Shown here: positions 52,592-59,212 of the stretch, piece by piece
Layout of the letters: every line of letters begins with the position of its first letter
How positions within the stretch are numbered: the first letter of the stretch is position 1
Assembly: GCA_025774935.1 (NCBI GenBank)
Contig: JALGZK010000002.1
Coordinates: 1-64,000, forward strand
DNA: 64,000 nt
Source: a bacterium
GTDB taxonomy: Bacteria > Joyebacterota > Joyebacteria > Joyebacterales > Joyebacteraceae
Direction of reading: 5' to 3'
Notes under the pieces: model-generated
What the model saw: only the letters and a program-made list of their open reading frames with translations
Told to the model about the DNA's origin: nothing
The model's database searches: none
Made by a program: the position numbers and the translations under genes

Positions 52592-53758
52592 CTAGCGACC
52601 CCTCACCTTCACGTCGAACCGTATCAACCCGATGCTCTTCTCGTAATGACGGCTGCCGCGTCTGATGTCGACGTCGGTGATCTTGATGTCGACCTTGAGC
52701 GGACCGTCCCTCAGTTTGTACTTACGTCCCTCTCGCGGACGGTCGCCTCGCTCGCCCTCGACGTCGATCACGAAGATCGTCTCACGGCTCCAGCCGTCTT
52801 CCCACGTCAGGCTCCCGACGATCATCGTCGGCCGTCCCTCGTAACTCTCCATGCACTCGATGGCGAGAAGCGCCGCTCTGTTCCCGTAGTAGACGTCACG
52901 GTAGTACACGTCGCCGCCCCGCCTCATCGCGAACGCCTCGTGGAACCGGGTGTCGGTGCGCCACCGGCGCCACCGTCTCTCACCCTCAACGTAGAACGAG
53001 ACCGACGCGCACGACCACCGGCCCGGGCTCTCGCGCCACTCGGGCGGGACCGACCACCCGACCTCCGGCGCGACGACCACGCGGTCCCGCTGCCCGCCGC
53101 CTTCCCTCGGACCTCCAACGATGACGGTGCCACCTCCTCGCGCGCCGCCGTGCCCGTCGCGGGGCGCTCCCCTGTCGTGCCAGGGCTCGATGCGATATGA
53201 GGGCAGCCAGGCGCCGTACGGGCCCATCGGCCAGGGGACCTCGTGCGCGCACGCCACGAGCGTCTCCACTCCCTCGGCGCCCGCGATCCTGAGCGAGTAG
53301 CTGCGGCTCTCCGGCACACGGTACGTGCGTCCGGGGAGCGCGAAGTTCGAGCCCGACCACCTGTTCGGGTAGACGATGTCCACGCGCCCGTCCGGCGAGT
53401 AGTCCAGGATCGTCACGTAGCACGGACGGTCGACGCGGAAGTTGACTTCCAGGCGGTCGCCGGGCAGGTAGGTCGACCACTCCCCCCTGTCGACCCACAC
53501 TCGGACCAGCGGAGGTGTTCCGGCCGTCCGCCAGTAGACCTCACGGCCGTCGCTCCCGCGCGGCTCGGGGCCAACGATGATCCTCTCCGATCGCGCGTCG
53601 TCCCCGACCGGCTTCGGCTCGCCGCCGGCTGCCGAGTCCTCGATCGTGACCCTCGCGGACCACGCGGGCGGAGCCGACAGAAGAAGGGCCGTGAGAACAG
53701 CGGCCGCGGCCCACCAGAGAAGTGCGCTCCCTCTCCTCACACTTAGCACAGCAGTCAT
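52592..53758 (-). CDS. Secreted protein with DUF4384-like domain
   Basis: This 388-residue protein starts at ATG 53758 after GAGAGGAGGCGG and has a signal peptide (about 8-35). Residues ~80-165 show the DUF4384 pattern: YLPGDRLEVNFRVDRPCYVTI, then LDYSPDGRVDIVYPNRW. The middle is rich in Gly and Arg, and the C-terminal third is a basic beta domain. DUF4384 proteins are often linked to envelope stress and secreted kinase-like systems, but no activity is proven. It follows the sigma/anti-sigma operon on the same strand, after a gap with several hairpins. Confidence 0.75.
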   Translation of the reverse strand: MTAVLSVRRGSALLWWAAAAVLTALLLSAPPAWSARVTIEDSAAGGEPKPVGDDARSERIIVGPEPRGSDGREVYWRTAGTPPLVRVWVDRGEWSTYLPGDRLEVNFRVDRPCYVTILDYSPDGRVDIVYPNRWSGSNFALPGRTYRVPESRSYSLRIAGAEGVETLVACAHEVPWPMGPYGAWLPSYRIEPWHDRGAPRDGHGGARGGGTVIVGGPREGGGQRDRVVVAPEVGWSVPPEWRESPGRWSCASVSFYVEGERRWRRWRTDTRFHEAFAMRRGGDVYYRDVYYGNRAALLAIECMESYEGRPTMIVGSLTWEDGWSRETIFVIDVEGERGDRPREGRKYKLRDGPLKVDIKITDVDIRRGSRHYEKSIGLIRFDVKVRGR

Positions 53759-54037
53759 CGTTCCGCCTCCTCTCCCAACTCCTTCCCCGTCACTCCCTCG
53801 CTTCCGCCACTTCGCGCCTTCACTGTGTTTCGACGGACGCGCGAAGAGGGCTATTCAGACACGCGTGTTCGGACGCGTGCGCTCGCGTCCGACGCGCAAC
53901 GCGGGGGAATTGCGCGCGATCGATCGCGCGACGCGGCGTCGTGCGCCTTGTAACAAACGCACGAACCGGACCCGTGAGGGTCCGGCCTGTCGCTCGCGCG
54001 GGCTGCGCCTAGTCTTCAGTGTGGAGTGTGTGTCGGG
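53759..54037 (-). other. 279-base gap with three strong inverted repeats
   Basis: CGGACGCG/CGCGTCCG (53870-53891, 6-base loop), an 18-bp perfect palindrome CGCGCGATCGATCGCGCG (53913-53930) and CCGGACCC/GGGTCCGG (53966-53985, GTGA loop). The last is about 50 bases after the upstream stop and is the best terminator candidate. No clear promoter was found. Confidence 0.6.
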
Positions 54038-54577
54038 CTATCCTCTCGCGGAGAGCGCGAGGATGAGAACGCCCCCTTCGATCGGCGGCCCGCCCAGAAG
54101 GACGGTCCCGCCGTTCCCCAACCGGATCTTCGTGCGGAGGACGATCTCCTGTCTCCCGCCCTGGCGCCCCTCTTCCCTTTCCCGGTGCGCCTCTCCTCGC
54201 TCGCCCTCCACCTCGTGGACGAGCGTGACCATCATCTCGATCCGCCCCTCGCTCTCCTCCATCCTCTCCGGCTCCACGATCAGGGAGAATCGCTCCGGGA
54301 GCTGGAACGTGCACGGGCTGCCGAAGTCCGTCTCCGTCCGCCCGCTCGCGAGGAACGTGTACTTGGTGTAGGCGAAGAGCGCGCGCAGCTTCTTGGCGTA
54401 ACCGGAGAGCTTGGGATCGACGAAGGCCTCCCCGCCGGACTCCGCGTCCTCGTCTCCTGACGAAGCGGCGATCGAGATGACCTCGACGATGACCTCGTCC
54501 TTCGCCAGCGCCGGGGCCGGCGCCAGGAGCACCATCAAGAGCATGATGACCGGTAGAGCGATAGCAACTCTTCGCAT
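54038..54577 (-). CDS. Secreted protein of unknown function in the sigma-factor operon
   Basis: This protein has 179 residues if read from ATG 54577 (after GAGGGTGCGC) or 193 from ATG 54619, which lies 4 bases after the anti-sigma stop. The signal peptide fits the shorter form. The mature part has VIVEVISIAAS, an acidic patch, and a region KLRALFAYTKYTFLASGR resembling secretin-associated short domains, then beta strands. No catalytic motif is seen. Being third in a sigma/anti-sigma operon suggests a role in sensing or maintaining the envelope. Confidence 0.6.
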   Translation of the reverse strand: MRRVAIALPVIMLLMVLLAPAPALAKDEVIVEVISIAASSGDEDAESGGEAFVDPKLSGYAKKLRALFAYTKYTFLASGRTETDFGSPCTFQLPERFSLIVEPERMEESEGRIEMMVTLVHEVEGERGEAHREREEGRQGGRQEIVLRTKIRLGNGGTVLLGGPPIEGGVLILALSARG

Positions 54578-54623
54578 GCGCACCCTCGGGGAAGTCTCGG
54601 CGTGGCCCGTCGCCATCATCCGT

Positions 54624-55178
54624 CTATCTTGCTCCGGGACGCTCGCCGTTCACGCCTCCCTCGACTTCGTCCGCGAAGACCCAGATCACCGTCATCTCCG
54701 GATCCTCAGACGTGAAGAACATCGGCGTGTAGCCGGCCGAGAACGTCTCGATGCTGTCGACGACGCACTCGTTCGCATTCCGGTTCCACTGATCGAACAG
54801 CCCCAGCGGACCGAGGGCCACGGCCACGAACACGACCGCGGCGAACGCTCCCGCAGTGGCCAGCGCGCGCCTTCGGTACGTGCCGTAGACCGGCCGTGCC
54901 TCGCGGACCCTCGCCCGCTTCCTCCTCGCCTCCCTGTCGACCTCGTCGAGCGCTTGCGACAGATCCACCCGGAACGTCGCCCACCTGTCGTCGGCAACGG
55001 CAGGCTTCGGCACGGCTCTCAGGATTCTATCAGACGCGAGAATCGAGTCAAGCTCGCTCGCGCAGTCCGCACAGGAGGCCAGGTGCCCGTCGACCCTCCG
55101 GCGGGTCCGCTCGTCGAGCTCGTTGTCCACGTAGGCCGTGAGATAGCGTGATATCCGGCAGCCCTTAGCCATCTTCAT
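54624..55178 (-). CDS. Anti-sigma factor with zinc-finger (zf-HC2) domain and one membrane helix
   Basis: This 184-residue protein has the ZAS motif with Cys7, His32, Cys36 and Cys39 (HLASCADC), a cytoplasmic helical stretch, one transmembrane helix (about 106-127) and a short outer-membrane-facing tail. Such proteins bind and inhibit an ECF sigma factor until cut by membrane proteases. The ATG lies directly after the sigma stop codon with no bases between, typical of coupled sigma/anti-sigma pairs. The site-2 protease at 26242 is a possible processing enzyme (inference). Confidence 0.9.
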   Translation of the reverse strand: MKMAKGCRISRYLTAYVDNELDERTRRRVDGHLASCADCASELDSILASDRILRAVPKPAVADDRWATFRVDLSQALDEVDREARRKRARVREARPVYGTYRRRALATAGAFAAVVFVAVALGPLGLFDQWNRNANECVVDSIETFSAGYTPMFFTSEDPEMTVIWVFADEVEGGVNGERPGAR

Positions 55179-55805
55179 CTAGTCGTCTCCTCCGCTGCCC
55201 GCCGTCACCGCATGCCCGCCATCGACATAGGGTTCGAGCATCTTCCTCAACTTCTTCCTCGCGTAGTGGAGCCGCGACATCACCGTGCCGATCGAGCAGC
55301 CCACCACGTCGGCGATTTCCTTGTACGACATCCCCTCGATCTCGTAGAGCACGAACACCGACTTGTGATACGGGGGAAGCTCGTCGATCGCCTTCTGGAT
55401 CTGCTCCCCGAGCTCCCCGCTCAGGACGACGTCGTCGGGGCTCTTGGGCGCGCCCGCGTCGATCGTCTCGGTCCCCGCGAACTCCGCAACCTCTTCGGGA
55501 ACCGTCTGAGACGCGACCGATCGCGACTGCTTCCGCGTGTAGTCGATGCATGTGTTCATCGCGATGCGGTAGAGCCACGTGGAGAAACTCGACTTCCCCT
55601 TGAAGCTCTTGAGCCCGCGGTACGCGCGGATGAACACCTCTTGTGAAAGATCGAGAGCGAGGTCGGGGTCTTTCGCGAACCGATACGCGACCGCGTAGAC
55701 GATGTCCTTGTGGAGCTCGACGAGTTCGTCGAACGCCGCACGGTCACCGGCCTGGGCGGCCCAGACCTTCTCGAGGTCGTACTGCTTGGGATCACGCTCC
55801 GGCAT
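55179..55805 (-). CDS. ECF-type RNA polymerase sigma factor (SigE/RpoE-like)
   Basis: This 208-residue protein has sigma region 2 (AFDELVELHKDIVYAVAYRF, then DLALDLSQEVFIRAYRGLKSF for -10 recognition) and region 4 (LPPYHKSVFVLYEIEGMSYKEIADVVGCSIGTVMSRLHYARKKL, split here only by linker) with no region 1.1 or 3, as expected for ECF factors. Upstream lie a 14-bp palindrome and a degenerate decamer repeat. The genes downstream encode its anti-sigma factor and secreted or lipidated proteins, so it probably drives an envelope response and may be autoregulated, though a clear ECF promoter was not found. Confidence 0.95.
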   Translation of the reverse strand: MPERDPKQYDLEKVWAAQAGDRAAFDELVELHKDIVYAVAYRFAKDPDLALDLSQEVFIRAYRGLKSFKGKSSFSTWLYRIAMNTCIDYTRKQSRSVASQTVPEEVAEFAGTETIDAGAPKSPDDVVLSGELGEQIQKAIDELPPYHKSVFVLYEIEGMSYKEIADVVGCSIGTVMSRLHYARKKLRKMLEPYVDGGHAVTAGSGGDD

Positions 55806-55878
55806 GGTCCCTCTTCGCCGTCTTAGACGGAGCGGGCCGGTTCCTATTCACCAACGAAACGGGACTCCGGACCGCCTA

Positions 55879-55892
55879 ACTGAACGTTCAGT
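55879..55892. promoter_or_regulatory. 14-bp perfect palindrome resembling a TetR-type operator
   Basis: ACTGAACGTTCAGT lies 73 bases upstream of the sigma-factor start codon. Palindromes with a TGAAC/GTTCA core are common operators of TetR-family repressors. One TetR gene occurs in this window (29165-29782) but is distant, so binding is only a possibility. Confidence 0.5.
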
Positions 55893-55933
55893 CATTTGAG
55901 TGGTCGCGCCAGTATCCGGGACCAGAAGCGGTC

Positions 55934-55993
55934 CTCGCGGCCGCTCGCGACCCCTCGCGGCCCTCTCGGGCCCTCTCGAGGCCCTTTGGGGCC
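55934..55993. repeat. Degenerate 10-bp tandem repeat
   Basis: Six consecutive decamers of the type CTCGCGGCCC (CTCGCGGCCG, CTCGCGACCC, CTCGCGGCCC, TCTCGGGCCC, TCTCGAGGCC, CTTTGGGGCC). It lies just after the phosphomutase gene (stop at 56002) and upstream of the sigma operon. The GGCC/GGCC halves can also pair, so it may act as a terminator. Confidence 0.6.
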
Positions 55994-56001
55994 CCCGATA
56001 T

Positions 56002-57357
56002 CTAGTACCTGATCTCCCCGAACTCGGCGAGCTTCCCCTGCACGAGCTCCCGGATCTCCACAAGCCTGGCCTCACTTCGGGCCTCGAACCGCATCACGAT
56101 CACCGGCTGCGTGTTCGACGCCCGCACGAGGCCCCACCCGTCGCCGAACAGGACGCGGACGCCGTCGACGTCGATGACGTCGTGGTTCGCCTTGAAGTAC
56201 TCGACGGCCTTCTCGACCATCGCGAACTTCGTCGCGTCGTCCGACGTCTCGCCCCTGATCTCCGGCGTCGAGTAGTACCTCGGGATCGTCGCGACCATCT
56301 CCGAGAGCGGACGGTCTGTTCTCGACAGCATCTGGAGGATGCGGCACGAGGCGTAGATCGCGTCATCGAACGGGTAGTAGTCGTCGGCGAGGACCATGTG
56401 CCCGCTCATCTCGCCGCCGATGGGGGCGCCGCTCTCCTTGATCTTCTTCTTGAGGAGCGAGTGCCCCGTCTTCCACATCACCGGGGTCCCGCCGTGAGCC
56501 TCTATGTCCTCGACGAGCGCCTGCGAGCACTTGACGTCGAAGATCACCTCCGCAGGCCCCTTCGCCAAGATCTCGCGCGAGAGGAGAGCCAGGACCTTGT
56601 CGGCGAAGATCATCTCGCCCTTCTCGTCGATCGTCCCGACCCGGTCCGCGTCTCCGTCGTAGCCGATCCCGACGTCGGCGTTCTCCGATTTAACCGTGGC
56701 GAGGAGGTCCGTGATGTAGTCGAGGACGGTCGGATCCGGATGATGGTTCGGGAAGTTCCCGTCGGGCTCGCAGAAGAGCGGCACGACCTCGCAGCCGAGG
56801 CTCTCGAGCAGGTCGCACGCGACGAGGCTGCCGCAGCCGTTCCCGGCGTCGACCACGACCTTGAGCGGCCGCTCGAGGTGGATCCTCTCCCGGATGGCAT
56901 CCTTGTAGGCGTCGAGCACCTGCGCTGACGACACGTTCCCTTCCCCGGCCTCGAAGTCGCCGGCCTCGATGATCTCACGGACCTTCTGGATGTCGGCCCC
57001 ATACATCGAGTCATTCCCGGCGTTCAGCTTGAGACCGTTCATGTCCGGAGGATTGTGGCTTCCGGTGATCATGACGCCGCCGTCGACGGGCAGTTCGTAG
57101 AGACTGAAGTAGAAGGCGGGAGTCGGCACGGTCCCCACGTCGATGACGTCGACGCCGACCGAGACCAGACCCTCGGTAACGCGCGCCCTGAACCGCTCCG
57201 TCGAGAGCCGCACGTCTCCGCCGAGGGACACCTTCCGTCCACCACGTCGCCTGATGTAGGTTCCGAACCCCTTACCGATCTGGCGAACGACGTCCTCGGT
57301 GAGGTCCTCGTCGACGACGCCCCTGATGTCGTACTCCCGGAAGATGTGGCTCTCCAT
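56002..57357 (-). CDS. Phosphomannomutase/phosphoglucomutase
   Basis: This 451-residue protein belongs to the alpha-D-phosphohexomutase family. The phosphoserine loop is TGSHNPP (98-104, Ser100), the magnesium loop DGDADR (234-239), the sugar-binding loop GEMSGH (315-320) and the phosphate-binding loop RASNTQP near the C terminus. GEMSGH is shared by PMM/PGM enzymes with dual specificity. It supplies mannose-1-phosphate or glucose-1-phosphate for polysaccharide synthesis. The tail-end of a cluster of minus-strand genes (59087 to 56002); the gap to the preceding gene is 42 bases. Confidence 0.95.
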   Translation of the reverse strand: MESHIFREYDIRGVVDEDLTEDVVRQIGKGFGTYIRRRGGRKVSLGGDVRLSTERFRARVTEGLVSVGVDVIDVGTVPTPAFYFSLYELPVDGGVMITGSHNPPDMNGLKLNAGNDSMYGADIQKVREIIEAGDFEAGEGNVSSAQVLDAYKDAIRERIHLERPLKVVVDAGNGCGSLVACDLLESLGCEVVPLFCEPDGNFPNHHPDPTVLDYITDLLATVKSENADVGIGYDGDADRVGTIDEKGEMIFADKVLALLSREILAKGPAEVIFDVKCSQALVEDIEAHGGTPVMWKTGHSLLKKKIKESGAPIGGEMSGHMVLADDYYPFDDAIYASCRILQMLSRTDRPLSEMVATIPRYYSTPEIRGETSDDATKFAMVEKAVEYFKANHDVIDVDGVRVLFGDGWGLVRASNTQPVIVMRFEARSEARLVEIRELVQGKLAEFGEIRY

Positions 57358-57399
57358 CCGTGCTCCCTTCGTGTGCGTCTCGCGGTCGGTCGTCGCCCT

Positions 57400-58047
57400 C
57401 TACTGCCCGCCAGCCCAGGGCCATCGCACGACGGGCTCGTCCTCGACCTCCTCGTACTCGACTTCGCGTTCGAGCAGTGAGCGATCGGTCGACATGCCGA
57501 GGCGCCGTCGGACGTCGATCCACCACCATTCGCCGTGCGCGCTCTCGAATCGAATCGTGTAAGAACTCGGACCGGTCACCCTGATGCGAACGGTCGAACG
57601 CCCGCCGCGCTCGGCAGGCGTCATCTCGACGTCGACGACGCCGAACTCCTCCTGCCGCTCCCTCGAGAGCGGGAACCGCATCGGGTCACGGCGGCCGGTG
57701 ACGTCGAACACGTAGAGCGCGGCGCGCGTGAGAGTGACGTCAGCCGTGAACGAGCCCCCGAGCTTCCCGTTCACGAAGCGCGCCGTGACGGCGCGCTCCT
57801 CCCGCACGAGCCCTTCCTGGAGAATCCCCTTCTGCCACGCCTCCTTCGCCTCCTTCGACTTCTTCCTCCGCCAGACCTGCGTGAGGACGGCGAAGAGTGG
57901 CGCTATGGCGTACCCGAGCGTCGGCGCGAGCTTCCCGATCCGCCCGGGGCTTATGTCGATCGAGTCGTGGTACCTGTAGACGACGTAGGCGAGCGCGAGA
58001 ATCCCGAGGGCAACGTAGACCCAACGTTCGTTCCGTTCTTCGGCCAC
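57400..58047 (-). CDS. Membrane protein with two N-terminal helices and a soluble C-terminal domain
   Basis: This 215-residue protein starts at GTG 58047 after GAGGAG. Two membrane helices (about 9-25 and 43-58) are followed by a soluble beta-rich domain (about 78-190), from AVTARFVNGKLGGSF to RFESAHGEWWWIDVRRRL, which resembles a PH/GRAM-like fold. No enzymatic motif is seen. It lies between tryptophanyl-tRNA synthetase and the phosphomutase, all on one strand with short gaps. Confidence 0.65.
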   Translation of the reverse strand: MAEERNERWVYVALGILALAYVVYRYHDSIDISPGRIGKLAPTLGYAIAPLFAVLTQVWRRKKSKEAKEAWQKGILQEGLVREERAVTARFVNGKLGGSFTADVTLTRAALYVFDVTGRRDPMRFPLSRERQEEFGVVDVEMTPAERGGRSTVRIRVTGPSSYTIRFESAHGEWWWIDVRRRLGMSTDRSLLEREVEYEEVEDEPVVRWPWAGGQ

Positions 58048-58091
58048 CGGGACTCCTCATGGGTAGTTCCGCGCTCCGCCCCGTCGAGAGT

Positions 58092-59087
58092 TCAGGCGGA
58101 GTCGCGGCCGAGCGTCACGCCGGTCCTCTCCCTGACCTCTGCCATCGTCGCGCGGGCGATCGACCGGGCTCTCGTCCCACCAACGCGCAGCACATCGACG
58201 AGGTCGTCCGGACGCGAAAGCAGTTCGACTCGCTTCTCCCGGATCGGGCTCACCAGATCCTGAAGGTGAGCGATCAGAATTCGCTTGCAGTCGAGACAGC
58301 CGATCTCTGCCGTCCGGCAGCCGTTCGCGCAGTGCTCGATCTCGTCGGGCGTGGAGAACACCTCGTGGTAACTGAAGATGTTGCAGATGTCGGGGTTCCC
58401 GGGATCGTTCCTGCGCTTCCGCGAGGGATCGGTCATCGCCGTCGATATCTTCTTCGCGATCTCCTCGTCGCTGTCGTCGAGGTAGAGGCAGTTGTCGAGG
58501 CTCTTGCTCATCTTGTTGACGCCGTCGAGCCCGAGCACCTTGGCGCCTCTCGACAGGACCTCCGCCGGCTCCGGGAAGGTCTCCCCGAAGACCGAATTGA
58601 ACTTCCTCGCGACCTCGCGCGTGAACTCGAGGTGAGGAACCTGGTCCTCCCCGACGGGGACGATCTCCGACTTATAGAGGAGGATGTCGGCTGCCATCAG
58701 GACCGGGTACCCGAAGAGGCCCATGTTGATGTTGTCGGGGTTCTGGCGGACCTTCTCCTTGAACGTCGGGATCCGCGAGAGCCTGCCCATCGGGGTAACG
58801 CAATTGAGGATCCAGGCCAGCTCCACGTGCTCGTGGACGTGGGACTGGACCATGAGGATGCTCCTCTCGGGATCCAGCCCCGCCGCGAGGTAGCTCGCAG
58901 CGGCGTCGAGGACCCGGCCGGGCATGTCGCCGGGGTCGTACCTCACCGTCATCGCGTGGTAGTCGACGATGCCGAAGACCGGTTCGTACTGATCCTGCAG
59001 GCCGGTCCACTGCTTGATGGCGCCGAGGTAGTTCCCGATGTGCAGTCGCCCGCTCGGCTGGATGCCGCTGAAGAAGTGCTTCCTCAT
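58092..59087 (-). CDS. trpS: Tryptophanyl-tRNA synthetase
   Basis: This 331-residue class I synthetase charges tRNA-Trp. HIGN (16-19, within PSGRLHIGNY) and KMSKS (192-196) bind ATP, and GEDQ (146-149) recognises the substrate. Length and order match bacterial TrpS. A candidate promoter lies at 59164-59193. The genes below it on the minus strand may be co-transcribed. Confidence 0.97.
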   Translation of the reverse strand: MRKHFFSGIQPSGRLHIGNYLGAIKQWTGLQDQYEPVFGIVDYHAMTVRYDPGDMPGRVLDAAASYLAAGLDPERSILMVQSHVHEHVELAWILNCVTPMGRLSRIPTFKEKVRQNPDNINMGLFGYPVLMAADILLYKSEIVPVGEDQVPHLEFTREVARKFNSVFGETFPEPAEVLSRGAKVLGLDGVNKMSKSLDNCLYLDDSDEEIAKKISTAMTDPSRKRRNDPGNPDICNIFSYHEVFSTPDEIEHCANGCRTAEIGCLDCKRILIAHLQDLVSPIREKRVELLSRPDDLVDVLRVGGTRARSIARATMAEVRERTGVTLGRDSA

Positions 59088-59163
59088 CTAGGGTTCCTCA
59101 TCTGTTCGCCTGCGGCGTGCGCCTCCGGTGGCCCCCGCTCGCCAAGCCCGGTCAGAGACGGCC

Positions 59164-59193
59164 ATGCTAGCACGGCCGAGTTGCTCGCTTCAA
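59164..59193 (-). promoter_or_regulatory. Candidate promoter of the trpS cluster
   Basis: On the minus strand: TTGAAG (59188-59193), an 18-base spacer, TAGCAT (59164-59169). Confidence 0.45.
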
Positions 59194-59212
59194 CCCGGGC
59201 CGCGACGACGCC

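Noticed and set aside
55806-55835. GGAACC and CGTCTAA elements on the minus strand before the sigma gene, resembling an ECF autoregulated promoter
   Set aside because: They are separated by about 9 bases, far less than the roughly 16 needed between ECF -35 and -10 elements.
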